From contig DUUR01000050.1 in assembly GCA_012841425.1 (NCBI GenBank), positions 1 to 12,826 of the forward strand: a stretch of DNA of 12,826 nt, given 5' to 3'. Shown here one piece after another: positions 1 to 9,095 of this stretch. Origin of the DNA: Bacteroidales bacterium (GTDB lineage: Bacteria > Bacteroidota > Bacteroidia > Bacteroidales > Dysgonomonadaceae). Made by a program: the position numbers and the translations under genes. The first letter of the stretch is position 1; each line of letters starts with the position of its first letter. The notes under the pieces were generated by a model. It saw nothing but the letters and a program-made list of their open reading frames with translations, was not told where the DNA came from and did not search any database.

Positions 1-3000
1 AGTATATCCTCATCTTCGCCTGTTACAAATATTTCAGAGACAGACTCTTGTTCACCCAACACAATAGAAGAGTCATCAAAAGCTACATCAGAATCGAAAT
101 GTTTAGTGCCTTTTTTAAATATAATCCTGAAGGCGCTTCCTCTATTCTCTTCGCTTTCTACCTCAATTTCGGCCTTATGCTTATCGGCCATTTCTTTTAC
201 AATTGAGAGCCCGATACCTGTACTAGGCTTACTTTTATCCTCGTTAAACGATTCGAATCTCTTAAAGAGCCTTCCTTGTTTATCTTTTGAGATACCAATT
301 CCGCTATCTTTTACTTCTAGAATTATAAAATCGTTCCTATTAAAAAGGGATAGATTTATTGAATCGCCAAGGGCTGTATATTTAAATGCATTAGAAAGTA
401 AATTTATGATTACTTTTTCAATAGCTTCGGCATCTAACCAGAGCCACTGACTACCCACCCTATTATTAAAGCTATAATCAATTTCTTTTAACTCTGCTAC
501 TTTTATGTAATTTGTGAAAATATTTTCTGCAAATGCTGCTATCTCTATTTTATTAACTTTTAAAGGCGACTGCTCCATCTTTTGAAAATCGAGAATCTGA
601 TTTACCATATTAAGTAGCCTGTTTGTGTTTTTTGATACAAGCTGTAGCTGGTTTCTTACAGATTCTGAAGTGTCGTTGTTGTTAAGTAGATTTTCGATTG
701 GAGAAACAATCATAGTTAATGGAGTTCGTAACTCATGAGAAATATTAGTGAAAAAGCGGGTTTTTATTTCCGACTCCTGCTTTTCAAGAATAATTTTATT
801 TCGCAACCTGTAAAACGTATACAATATTTTGAATGTCATGTATACAACAAGCAAAAGTATTAGAACGTAAAAAAGATATGCCCACCAAGTGGCCCAGAAA
901 GGAGGTAGAACTTCAATAACCAGATTACGCTCATTATCAGCCCATACACCATCGCTGTTTGTAGACTTTACCTTAAAAGTATATTTACCCTTAGAGAGAT
1001 TAGTGTAAGTGGCAGTTCTTTGATTGCCTGTAAATATCCATTCTTTATCAAACCCTTCTAGTTTATAAGCATATAGAATAATATCGGGGTCGGTGTAATC
1101 TAGCGCAGCAAATTCAATACTGATAAAATTCTGGTTATGTTTAAGCGTAAGTTCATTGATAAGATTAATGTTTTTCTTCAACAGGCCGTTTGGTTCTATT
1201 TGAACAACACGGTTAAATAACTTAAGCTCAACTAATGCCAGATTTGGTTGGAATCGATTGTTTTTTACACTTATAGGATCAAACATAATCATACCATGCG
1301 AATAACCAAAAATCAACCTACCATCGCTAAGACAATATCTAGAATTTTCGGAGAAGTTACTTCTTCTCATCAGACGTTTAATCTCACTAAAATTGCTAAA
1401 GGTTTCATTCTCTATACTAAACTTTGTTAGACCACCCTCGCTACTTATCCATAAATTACCATTCTGATCTTCTTGTATTGAGAGTATAATATCCGACGGC
1501 AACCCATGGGTGGTATTAAATGTTTCAAAAGCTATAGGTAAACCATTTTCGTCTGTTTCTGTTATTTTACTTATTCCACCACCAAATGTGCCTATATATG
1601 TTTCTCCTTGACTAGTAGTACAAATATCCATAATGTCGTTTGCACCAATTGAGTAATCATTTGAATTACTGCCAGTATAGACATTAAATTCAATTTCTGT
1701 GGGAGAATTGAAGTCGGAGCAAAACATGATAAACCCTAGAGTGGTGCCAACAGAGATATTTTTATGTTTGTCTTCAGAAATAATCCTAACCTGATCACCT
1801 TTGGCTATAGGATAATTTTTTAACTCGTTGTTATGATTAATAAACTTTTCATCTGAACCACTATCCATCAACAAATTAATACCACCTCCGAATGTTCCAA
1901 TCCAAATGTTCCTGTTATCATCTTCAAAAATTGAATATACATTATTATCACTTAAAGAGTATATATCATTTGGGTTGTGCTTATATTGATGAATATTAAA
2001 ACCCTCTATCCCCTGTATGCGAGTAAGCTTATATGCGCCCTCACCTTTAGTACCCAGCCATATATTATTTTGCGAATCCTCTGTAATTGAATAAACGACA
2101 CCATCAATTGACACCCCTCTTTTTATATCACCAATTTTATTAATAATATGAATTTCACCATCTTTTGTTGCCACCCAAATTAATCCATCTGAGTCCTCAA
2201 AAATAGGTCGAACATCATTATTTATAGTGGAATTGACTTTTTTGTTAAGCGCAATTGAAAGGAACTGAGAATCATCGTAAAATATTACCTTCTCGAGCCC
2301 GTGTGAGCGAGTGCACATCCATAGATTACCCTGTCTGTCTGAATATGCAGCATGCAACATATTAGAAAACATCCAATTGGTTGAGAAGGGTTCATTATAA
2401 AAAGGTATTAGGCTATCACCATCTTTATCATAAATAGAAAATCCCCCACCCCTTGGATGTACCCACAGTCGATTTTCAATGTCCTCAAATATAAAGAAAT
2501 TAGGGGGGAATACGGTAGACTCTTTGCTCTCTATATAGGGTGTGAAATGCTTATACTCCACAGTATAAGGGTTGAACTTTGAAACACCCAACTGATCTGT
2601 TTCGAACCATATGTTTTTTGACCTATCGATATAGACATCAAAAATTTCATTAAATCTCATTTCAGGCAAAGTAGTGCTATTAAAACTCTCCATACTTCCA
2701 TCATGAGTATTATATATTACAATACCATCATACTTAGAAACAATTAATATTCTCTCAGAAGAGATTTCTCTTATAGATATGATATCAGAAGACATCTCTG
2801 TTTGCAGTTTATGAAACTGATCTCTATCTCTGTAATATATCCATATAGCACCTTTTTCAGAAGCAAACCAAAGCTCATTATTAAACTCGAGTAAACTAAA
2901 AAATGGTGTTTCGGTTTTGAATCCCGATTTTGAATTGGGATGAAAATAGAAAGCAGGAGAATCACTATCAGCACTTACATATGTAAGTCCTCCTGCTGTT

Positions 3001-3587
3001 AAAATCCAAGAATTATTATGATTATCCTCATAAACATTATGAACAAAATTATGTGTAAGATTATTCTCAGAAGTATTGTAATAGACTGAATTAAAAAGAG
3101 AGTCTACTATAACAATACACCCATCCTGCTCAGACAAAACCCAGACCCTACCACTTGCTTTTGGAATAATTTGTGAGGTATCGAACAGAGTTTCACTTAA
3201 TACATCTAGATCATTTATAGCTAATAAAGATTCTGTTTCAATATTAAACCTGAATGCCTGATTATCATAAGTTAGTGCCCAAATATTTTTGTAATTATCT
3301 TCAAAGATATTATCAATTCTGCTGCTTCTAGATTCAACAATATTACCTGTTGGTAAATGAAAAGTAGTGAATGTATACCCATCGAACTTACTTAATCCAT
3401 TCCATGTACTAAACCACATAAAATCATCGCTGCCCTGCAAAATATCGGTAATAGTATGCTGTGGCAACCCATCTTCTGCCCCAAAATGCTCAAAATAGGC
3501 TTTAGGCTGGGCCGATAGCATTCCAATTTTAATAATTGATACAATCAGAACAGAGATTAAATATTGTGTCAGTAAGAGTTTATTCAT
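1..3587 (-). CDS. Hybrid two-component system (HTCS) sensor/regulator, partial at the left edge
   Basis: The reading frame starts at the ATG at 3587-3585 and stays open for 1,195 codons to the window edge; I followed most of it codon by codon and saw no stop. Residues 1-27 look like a signal peptide (ending LSAQ). Residues about 30-820 are a periplasmic beta-propeller made of repeats such as DGLPQHTITDI and MWFSTWNGLSKFDG (Reg_prop type). A Y_Y_Y domain follows at about 830-893, then a membrane helix at about 900-919. The kinase shows the H-box SHELRTP with phospho-acceptor His951, the N-box NLLSNAFKYT near 1060, DSGIGIS near 1093 and STGIGLS near 1122. In this family a receiver domain and an AraC-type DNA-binding domain come next; both must lie off the window. 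Known HTCS proteins span the inner membrane, bind oligosaccharides in the periplasm and switch on the neighbouring PUL. Divergence from pectin genes suggests a pectin-derived ligand, which is inference. Confidence 0.95.
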   Translation of the reverse strand, partial: MNKLLLTQYLISVLIVSIIKIGMLSAQPKAYFEHFGAEDGLPQHTITDILQGSDDFMWFSTWNGLSKFDGYTFTTFHLPTGNIVESRSSRIDNIFEDNYKNIWALTYDNQAFRFNIETESLLAINDLDVLSETLFDTSQIIPKASGRVWVLSEQDGCIVIVDSLFNSVYYNTSENNLTHNFVHNVYEDNHNNSWILTAGGLTYVSADSDSPAFYFHPNSKSGFKTETPFFSLLEFNNELWFASEKGAIWIYYRDRDQFHKLQTEMSSDIISIREISSERILIVSKYDGIVIYNTHDGSMESFNSTTLPEMRFNEIFDVYIDRSKNIWFETDQLGVSKFNPYTVEYKHFTPYIESKESTVFPPNFFIFEDIENRLWVHPRGGGFSIYDKDGDSLIPFYNEPFSTNWMFSNMLHAAYSDRQGNLWMCTRSHGLEKVIFYDDSQFLSIALNKKVNSTINNDVRPIFEDSDGLIWVATKDGEIHIINKIGDIKRGVSIDGVVYSITEDSQNNIWLGTKGEGAYKLTRIQGIEGFNIHQYKHNPNDIYSLSDNNVYSIFEDDNRNIWIGTFGGGINLLMDSGSDEKFINHNNELKNYPIAKGDQVRIISEDKHKNISVGTTLGFIMFCSDFNSPTEIEFNVYTGSNSNDYSIGANDIMDICTTSQGETYIGTFGGGISKITETDENGLPIAFETFNTTHGLPSDIILSIQEDQNGNLWISSEGGLTKFSIENETFSNFSEIKRLMRRSNFSENSRYCLSDGRLIFGYSHGMIMFDPISVKNNRFQPNLALVELKLFNRVVQIEPNGLLKKNINLINELTLKHNQNFISIEFAALDYTDPDIILYAYKLEGFDKEWIFTGNQRTATYTNLSKGKYTFKVKSTNSDGVWADNERNLVIEVLPPFWATWWAYLFYVLILLLVVYMTFKILYTFYRLRNKIILEKQESEIKTRFFTNISHELRTPLTMIVSPIENLLNNNDTSESVRNQLQLVSKNTNRLLNMVNQILDFQKMEQSPLKVNKIEIAAFAENIFTNYIKVAELKEIDYSFNNRVGSQWLWLDAEAIEKVIINLLSNAFKYTALGDSINLSLFNRNDFIILEVKDSGIGISKDKQGRLFKRFESFNEDKSKPSTGIGLSIVKEMADKHKAEIEVESEENRGSAFRIIFKKGTKHFDSDVAFDDSSIVLGEQESVSEIFVTGEDEDI

Positions 3588-3644
3588 ATAGATTTACTAG
3601 AAGCCTATAAATTTAAGACTGTTTTTGTAGTTAATCACTTATTA

Positions 3645-3652
3645 CAAATATA
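3645..3652 (-). promoter_or_regulatory. Predicted -7 box of the HTCS gene promoter
   Basis: Read on the minus strand this is TATATTTG, a perfect match to the Bacteroidota -7 consensus TAnnTTTG. It would give a transcript start near 3641 and a leader of about 50 nt before the ATG at 3587. The -33 region is weak: a T-rich stretch about 20 bp upstream, without a clean TTTG. The call is by consensus only. Confidence 0.5.
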
Positions 3653-3689
3653 TAATTTTTTAAGGTTGCGAAAATTAATACACTGTTAA

Positions 3690-3767
3690 AAAACAATTAC
3701 TCTCCCATCTAAAACCAATTTGTAATATATTATTTATAAAAATTTGGCTATTATTGTATTATTACAC
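3690..3767 (+). promoter_or_regulatory. Repeated promoter module, copy 1 (upstream of the esterase gene)
   Basis: This 78-bp stretch aligns without gaps to 5715-5792 upstream of susC, with 49 identical positions by hand count. Identity falls into two blocks. The upstream block (3690-3718) contains AAAACAATTAC and AAAACCAA, two similar half-sites whose first bases are 21 bp apart. The downstream block (3748-3764) contains CTATTATTG; its TATTATTG at 3749-3756 is one mismatch from the TAnnTTTG -7 box. The roughly 30-bp spacer between blocks is barely conserved. I infer a dimeric activator site just upstream of a core promoter, most likely for the divergent HTCS. The leader to the ATG at 3805 would be about 45 nt. 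The same block also sits about 50-75 bp upstream of the predicted HTCS start, so it could serve both directions. Confidence 0.6.
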
Positions 3768-3804
3768 ATTTATTATAAAATGGGCTAATATATTTGACTC
3801 TACT

Positions 3805-5691
3805 ATGAAGCATAAATTTAGTTTTATATTTTTAGTATTACTATTTGTTACTAATCTAAATTTATTTGGAATTAATAAATCTGTTCCCCGAGATACGAGT
3901 TATACCGTTTATAGTTCCTACATTAAAGAATTAAAACGGTTCCCGTTTATTAAAACAGTTGACACCATAGTTGCAAAAGCAATTAAATCTTATGAAAAAG
4001 TGGTATATAAAAAGATAGCAGATACAAAATATGGGGACAGAGAACTTAAGCTATCAGTATATAGACCAGATAATGATCTTCTATACCCAGCTGTTTTAAT
4101 GATACATGGAGGAGGTTGGAACTCTGGCACACCTGATATGCAAAAAGCACTGGCTATAAATCTCGCAGAACAAGGATTTGTAACATTAACAGTTGAATAC
4201 AGATTGATACCCGAAGCACTGTTTCCAGCTGCTGAAGAAGATTTAAACGATGCAGTAGAGTGGATATATAATAATGCCGATAGATTTAAAATAGATTGTA
4301 ATGCCATAGCTGTATCGGGTTGCTCGGCGGGGGGACAGCTTGCAGCACTTATTGGAACTAAAAATAGCAATAACAGAATTAAGGCAGTAATAAACATTGA
4401 TGGTATATCAACTTTTATTAATAATGAAACCATAGAAAGAGCTCAAAAAGCACGTGATACTGGAGCTAAGATGCCTGTTGATGCTCAGTGGCTAAACGGC
4501 ACCTACAGTGAGAATCCTAAACACTGGACTCAGGCCTCTGCATTAAATTGGATTAATGACGATTCTGCTCCTATTTGTTTTATAAATAGCTCTATAGATC
4601 GTTTTCACAATGGTAGGGATGAGCATATTGAGTTACTTAAAAATATTGGCGTGTATTCTGAGGTGCACACTTTTGAAGATACACCCCATACATTCTGGCT
4701 TTTTCACCCTTGGCATATATCAACAGTGAATTACGCAGCAAACTTCTTAAGAAAGATTTTTGATTCACCAGCTGAACTTGAGGATAACGATTATGATTTT
4801 GTTGTTGCTCAAGATGGAAGTGGTGATTTCACTTCGGTTCAGGATGCTATTAATGCGGTTCCTGATTTTCGGAAACAACCTTCAAGAATCTTTATTAGAA
4901 ATGGCTATTATCGTGAGAAAGTTATAATACCTGACACCAAACACTCTCTGACTCTTGTGGGTGAGAACAAATACAAAACCATTTTATCCTTCAATAATTT
5001 TGCTTCGAAAGCAAGTCGCCTCGGAGACGAAATAGGAACATCAGGCTCTGCTAGTATATATGTATGCCCCGACAATTTTATTGCTGAAAATATAACTTTT
5101 GAAAATGCTGCAGGACCAATAGGGCAGGCAGTTGCAATAATTGTAAGAAGTAACAACTCTTCTTTTTTCAAATGTCGTTTTTTAGGTTTCCAGGATACAC
5201 TTTATACCCATAAAGCTGGAAGTAAACAATATTACAAAAACTGTTATATCGAAGGAACGGTTGACTTCATCTTTGGCTCATCTATAGCATATTTTGATGA
5301 ATGTGAGATTTTCTGCAAACAGAATGGTTATATCACAGCTGCCTCCACACCTGAGGAGCAGGCATATGGTTATATTTTTAAGCATTGTAAAATAGAAGGT
5401 GATAATAATAACTCATTTTATCTCGGTCGCCCATGGAGGCCATATGCTAATGTTGTTTTTTTGGAATGTGAAATGAGCAATGTTATAAAAAGAGAGGGGT
5501 GGAATAATTGGGGTAAGGCATTGAATGAGCAAACTTCGTTTTACGGCGAATATGCAAATAAAGGAGAAGGTGCTGATATATCGGAGAGAGTATCATGGGT
5601 AAAACAGTTAGATGATGAAAGCATAGAAAAATACTCTATTTTAAATGTTTTGGGAGAAGAGTTTGTTGCTAATCATCTATATGATAGATAA
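3805..5691 (+). CDS. Two-domain carbohydrate esterase: acetylesterase-like alpha/beta hydrolase fused to CE8 pectin methylesterase
   Basis: A 628-residue exported protein predicted to de-esterify pectin. I chose the ATG at 3805 because it gives a clean signal peptide (MKHKFSFIFLVLLFV, to about residue 22). The first domain (about 60-320) is an alpha/beta hydrolase with the oxyanion-hole motif HGGGW at 101-105, nucleophile elbow GCSAGG with Ser174, and likely acid and base Asp265 (SSIDRF) and His295 (DTPHTF). By family it should remove acetyl or similar acyl groups. The second domain (about 329-620) starts VVAQDGSGDFTSVQDAI and is pectinesterase family CE8. Its active site looks complete: Gln441 (GQAVA), Gln463-Asp464 (QDTL), Asp487 (VDFIFG), Arg542 and Trp544 (LGRPWR). 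It should remove methyl esters from galacturonan. The first gene of the rightward cluster, it has its own promoter module. No lipobox is seen, so it is probably periplasmic or secreted; the acyl specificity of the first domain is not proven. Confidence 0.93.
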   Translation: MKHKFSFIFLVLLFVTNLNLFGINKSVPRDTSYTVYSSYIKELKRFPFIKTVDTIVAKAIKSYEKVVYKKIADTKYGDRELKLSVYRPDNDLLYPAVLMIHGGGWNSGTPDMQKALAINLAEQGFVTLTVEYRLIPEALFPAAEEDLNDAVEWIYNNADRFKIDCNAIAVSGCSAGGQLAALIGTKNSNNRIKAVINIDGISTFINNETIERAQKARDTGAKMPVDAQWLNGTYSENPKHWTQASALNWINDDSAPICFINSSIDRFHNGRDEHIELLKNIGVYSEVHTFEDTPHTFWLFHPWHISTVNYAANFLRKIFDSPAELEDNDYDFVVAQDGSGDFTSVQDAINAVPDFRKQPSRIFIRNGYYREKVIIPDTKHSLTLVGENKYKTILSFNNFASKASRLGDEIGTSGSASIYVCPDNFIAENITFENAAGPIGQAVAIIVRSNNSSFFKCRFLGFQDTLYTHKAGSKQYYKNCYIEGTVDFIFGSSIAYFDECEIFCKQNGYITAASTPEEQAYGYIFKHCKIEGDNNNSFYLGRPWRPYANVVFLECEMSNVIKREGWNNWGKALNEQTSFYGEYANKGEGADISERVSWVKQLDDESIEKYSILNVLGEEFVANHLYDR

Positions 5692-5858
5692 AATAAACAA
5701 AAGTAAATTAATTTAAAACAATTACACACCCCTTAAAAACCAAATAATCTACACTCTTTATGTAAAAGCACCCTATTATTGCATAATTAGAATTCATAAA
5801 CTAAACAGTTTTTATCTAATAACAATTGATATCACACATCTAATTAACTTAAATAAAC
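5692..5858 (+). other. Intergenic region and susC leader
   Basis: This 167-bp AT-rich gap between the esterase gene and susC has no credible small gene. It holds the second promoter module and a leader of about 75 nt. I see no terminator hairpin after the esterase stop, so read-through from the esterase gene into susC is possible alongside the local promoter. A tiny 5-bp hairpin (AAACT/AGTTT, 5798-5811) lies in the leader and is too short to interpret. Confidence 0.6.
5715..5792 (+). promoter_or_regulatory. Repeated promoter module, copy 2 (upstream of susC)
   Basis: This is the gapless counterpart of 3690-3767. The upstream block carries AAAACAATTAC at 5715-5725 and AAAACCAA at 5736-5743, again 21 bp apart from first base to first base. 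The core box TATTATTG is at 5774-5781, one mismatch from TAnnTTTG, at the same distance from the upstream block as in copy 1. The predicted transcript start is near 5785, giving a leader of about 75 nt before the susC ATG at 5859. Keeping half-sites and spacing while the spacer sequence drifts suggests selection on protein binding rather than a recent duplication. Confidence 0.6.
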
Positions 5859-8800
5859 ATGATGAATATGAATGATTCGAAAATGAGAATGAAACTAACA
5901 ATGGGATTACTATTGTTTATGCTTTTCTGTTCTTTTTCTATTACAGCTCAAGAAAGGACTATTAGCGGAACAGTAAGTGATACTTATGGAGAACCGATTA
6001 TCGGTGCAAACGTAATGGTTACAGGAACCAACATGGGTTCTGCAACTAATATAGATGGATATTACACTATTTCGGTACCAAGGAATGCAACCTCTCTTCA
6101 AGTTAGCTATATTGGAATGAAAGACATTGTAGTTCCAATTGATGGAAACATAGTAAATATAGTTATGGAAGAAGACGTATCCAGCCTTGATGAAGTAGTA
6201 GTAATTGGATATGGTACTCAAAGAAGACGTGATCTTACAGGATCGGTTGCCTCAGTTGGCGGTGAAGCTATTGCTGCAGTTCCAGTTGCATCGGCAGCTG
6301 AAGCAATAACAGGAAAAATGGCCGGCGTTCAGGTAATTACAACTGAAGGTTCACCTGATGCAGAAATGAGAATACGTGTTCGTGGAGGTGGCTCTATAAC
6401 TCAGAGCAACGATCCTCTTTATATTGTAGATGGTTTTCCTGTGAACACTATTTCCGATATTCCACCAACAGATATCGAGTCTATAGACGTTTTAAAAGAT
6501 GCGTCTTCAACTGCTATTTATGGATCTCGTGGCGCAAACGGAGTTGTTATTATTACAACTAAATCGGGACAAGCAGGTAAGGTTAGACTTAGCTATAATG
6601 CTTATTATGGAGTTAGAAAAATTGCTAAAACTTTAGATGTGTTGTCTCCATATGATTATGTGAACTGGCAATATGAGTTAGCTGCTCTTAGAGGTAGTGA
6701 TGCAATAAAAAACTATAACTCGTTTTATGGTAATTATGAGGATATGGATCTTTATAGAAATGTTCCGTACAACGACTGGCAAGATTTGACTTTTGGACGA
6801 ACTGGTAGCACTGTTAATCATAGCATCAGCTTAAATGGAGGTTCGGATAAAATGACTTATGCGTTTAATTTTTCTCATCTCTCCAACAAAGCAATTATGG
6901 AGGATTCTGACTATAAACGCAACAGCATGAGCCTTAAATTGAATAATAAAGCAACAGACAGAATCACACTAGACTTTTCGGTTCGTTACTCAGACACTAA
7001 GGTTGATGGAGGTGGAGCACAAGATGTTTCTAGTACTTTAGATTCAGACAAGAGATTAAAATACTCTGTTATTTACACTCCTATTCCATTGAAGAATTTG
7101 GACGCATCGGCAGGTAGTGCAGATGATGACTTAGGAAACTTATATAATCCTATTGAAGCGATATATGATAATGCACGTGAAAAAGAACAAAAGAGACTAA
7201 ATCTTGCAGGTAGTGCTAATTGGGAATTAGTAGACAATTTGAACTTAAGGTCTGAAGTTGGCTATAACCGCAATAGTGATAGCGACCAACGTTACTGGGG
7301 GCTGACAACATACTATATTAAAAACTACCCGTCAGTTGATAATCAGGGAATGCCTGCAATTAGACTTGTGAATAGAGAAAGAAATACAATGAGAAGTACT
7401 AATACTTTGAATTGGGACTTAAAAAAGCATCTTAATGAGAATCATAGCCTCAATTTAATGGCAGGTCATGAATATATTGTAACCGAAGGAAAAACTTTAA
7501 CCGATGAGGTGCATGGATTTCCTAAAACGTTTACAGCTGAAGATGCATGGAAACTTTCTTCACAGGGGTCACCTTATACAATTGACAACTATTATAATGA
7601 AGACGATAAATTGCTTTCCTACTTTGGTAGAGCAAACTACGACTATCTAGGAAAATATATTCTTAGTGCTACATTCCGTGCAGATGCATCGTCGAAGTTT
7701 AGTAAAGAAAATAGATGGGGCTATTTTCCATCTGCTGCAGCGGCATGGCGTGTTTCTTCTGAACCATTTATGGAGAACACAAAGTCGTGGCTAGACGACT
7801 TGAAATTACGTTTTAGCTTTGGTACGGCGGGTAATAACAATATACCAACTGGACAGCTTGTTCAGATGTTTGAATCGAAAGCAACTTCGTGGATTAATGG
7901 ATTCGACAACTATTGGGCGCCTTCTAAAACTATGGCTAACCCCGATTTGAAATGGGAAACAACAGTAACACGTAACCTTGGCTTGGATTTTACCTTAATA
8001 AACGGAAGATTGAGTGGTTCTTTTGAAGTGTATAAAAATAGTACGAAAGACCTGTTAATTCAATTCCCTGTTGCCGGAACTGGTTATGACACTCAGTACA
8101 GAAACATGGGTGAAAACCAAAATAAGGGACTTGAAGCTACTCTTAATTGGTATGCCATTAATAAAAAAGATTTCACTCTTGCATTGAGTGGTAATATTGG
8201 ATTTAATAAAACAGAAATTCAGAGCTTGGGTATAATGAACGACTTTGGTTATGAAACATACTGGGCATCATCTGAGATTGGATATGACTACTGGATAGCT
8301 AAAGGTGGTGCTGTTGGCCAAATGATAGGCTACAGGTCAGATGGCAGATATGAAGTAACTGACTTTTCTGGCTATGACGAATCATCAGGTAAATGGATTT
8401 TAAACGAAGGTGTTGCAAATGCATCTGGTGTTGTTGGTGATATAAGACCGGGAACTATGAAATTAAAAGATTTAGATGGTAACGGAGTTGTAGATAATGA
8501 AGATCGTGAAATTATTGGTGATGCAAACCCGCTTCATACTGGTGGTTTCACTATAAACAGCACATTCTATGGTTTCGATCTTACAGCTGCTTTTAACTGG
8601 AGTGTAGGAAATGACATATATAATGCAAATAAGATAGAGTTCTCACATACAGGTAAATATCAGTATAGAAATATGATCTCATCTATGGAACCAGGAAGTA
8701 GATGGACGAATCTTCGTGAGGATGGAACAATAAGTAATGATCCTAGCGAATTAGCTTCTATGAACGCAAATACCACGATGTGGTCACCATGGACTCCGCG

Positions 8801-9077
8801 AATGATATTTAGTGACTGGGCTGTGGAAGATGGAAGTTTTCTTCGCTTAAACACACTAACACTTGGTTATACATTGCCTAAAAATATAGTTTCTAAAGCA
8901 AAAATAGAGAGCTTGAGATTTTATGTTACGGGTTATAATGTATTTCTATGGACGGACTACTCGGGATATGACCCAGAAGTATCGACAGTAAGAAGAACAA
9001 ATCTATCACCAGGTGTTGATTATTCTGCTTATCCAAAAAGCCGTCAGTTAGTATTTGGAGTGAATTTGAATTTTTAA
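5859..9077 (+). CDS. susC: SusC/RagA-type TonB-dependent outer-membrane transporter
   Basis: A 1,072-residue outer-membrane beta-barrel that, with its SusD partner, imports glycan fragments (here probably oligogalacturonides) using TonB energy. The signal peptide ends near residue 31 (SITAQ). A carboxypeptidase-regulatory-like beta-sandwich spans about 34-106 (SGTVSDTYGEPIIGANV). The TonB-box region is at 110-120 (LDEVVVIGYGT). The plug runs from about 123 to 237 and ends in the SusC/RagA signature SSTAIYGSRGANGVVIITT. The remainder is the barrel, closing with a terminal Phe (VFGVNLNF), as expected for outer-membrane assembly. There is no N-terminal STN domain, so direct anti-sigma signalling is unlikely; this fits HTCS control. 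Several Met codons lie near the start (residues 1, 2, 4, 9, 11), so the exact start is uncertain by a few codons. susD follows after 18 nt. Confidence 0.97.
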   Translation: MMNMNDSKMRMKLTMGLLLFMLFCSFSITAQERTISGTVSDTYGEPIIGANVMVTGTNMGSATNIDGYYTISVPRNATSLQVSYIGMKDIVVPIDGNIVNIVMEEDVSSLDEVVVIGYGTQRRRDLTGSVASVGGEAIAAVPVASAAEAITGKMAGVQVITTEGSPDAEMRIRVRGGGSITQSNDPLYIVDGFPVNTISDIPPTDIESIDVLKDASSTAIYGSRGANGVVIITTKSGQAGKVRLSYNAYYGVRKIAKTLDVLSPYDYVNWQYELAALRGSDAIKNYNSFYGNYEDMDLYRNVPYNDWQDLTFGRTGSTVNHSISLNGGSDKMTYAFNFSHLSNKAIMEDSDYKRNSMSLKLNNKATDRITLDFSVRYSDTKVDGGGAQDVSSTLDSDKRLKYSVIYTPIPLKNLDASAGSADDDLGNLYNPIEAIYDNAREKEQKRLNLAGSANWELVDNLNLRSEVGYNRNSDSDQRYWGLTTYYIKNYPSVDNQGMPAIRLVNRERNTMRSTNTLNWDLKKHLNENHSLNLMAGHEYIVTEGKTLTDEVHGFPKTFTAEDAWKLSSQGSPYTIDNYYNEDDKLLSYFGRANYDYLGKYILSATFRADASSKFSKENRWGYFPSAAAAWRVSSEPFMENTKSWLDDLKLRFSFGTAGNNNIPTGQLVQMFESKATSWINGFDNYWAPSKTMANPDLKWETTVTRNLGLDFTLINGRLSGSFEVYKNSTKDLLIQFPVAGTGYDTQYRNMGENQNKGLEATLNWYAINKKDFTLALSGNIGFNKTEIQSLGIMNDFGYETYWASSEIGYDYWIAKGGAVGQMIGYRSDGRYEVTDFSGYDESSGKWILNEGVANASGVVGDIRPGTMKLKDLDGNGVVDNEDREIIGDANPLHTGGFTINSTFYGFDLTAAFNWSVGNDIYNANKIEFSHTGKYQYRNMISSMEPGSRWTNLREDGTISNDPSELASMNANTTMWSPWTPRMIFSDWAVEDGSFLRLNTLTLGYTLPKNIVSKAKIESLRFYVTGYNVFLWTDYSGYDPEVSTVRRTNLSPGVDYSAYPKSRQLVFGVNLNF

Positions 9078-9095
9078 CTTTAAAAGAAAAATAAG

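Noticed and set aside
106..450. Plus-strand open frame of 114 codons
   Set aside because: It lies opposite the histidine kinase ATPase domain of the HTCS gene, whose conserved motifs are read on the minus strand.
3789..3796. Perfect TATATTTG (-7 consensus) just upstream of the esterase ATG
   Set aside because: It would give an almost leaderless mRNA and has no good -33 partner, whereas TATTATTG at 3749-3756 is conserved with the susC promoter. It may be a chance match in AT-rich DNA.
3754..3804. TTG-initiated 17-residue extension of the esterase
   Set aside because: The TTG is part of the conserved TATTATTG promoter box, and the extension puts a polar stretch ahead of an otherwise clean signal peptide beginning at the ATG at 3805.
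3990..4433. Antisense open frame inside the esterase gene
   Set aside because: It lies opposite a clearly conserved catalytic domain, and its product has no recognisable domain; it is a by-product of the coding strand.
5798..5811. Small hairpin (AAACT/AGTTT) in the susC leader as a possible attenuator or riboswitch
   Set aside because: The stem is only 5 bp of A-U-rich pairs and there is no further structure around it; expected by chance.
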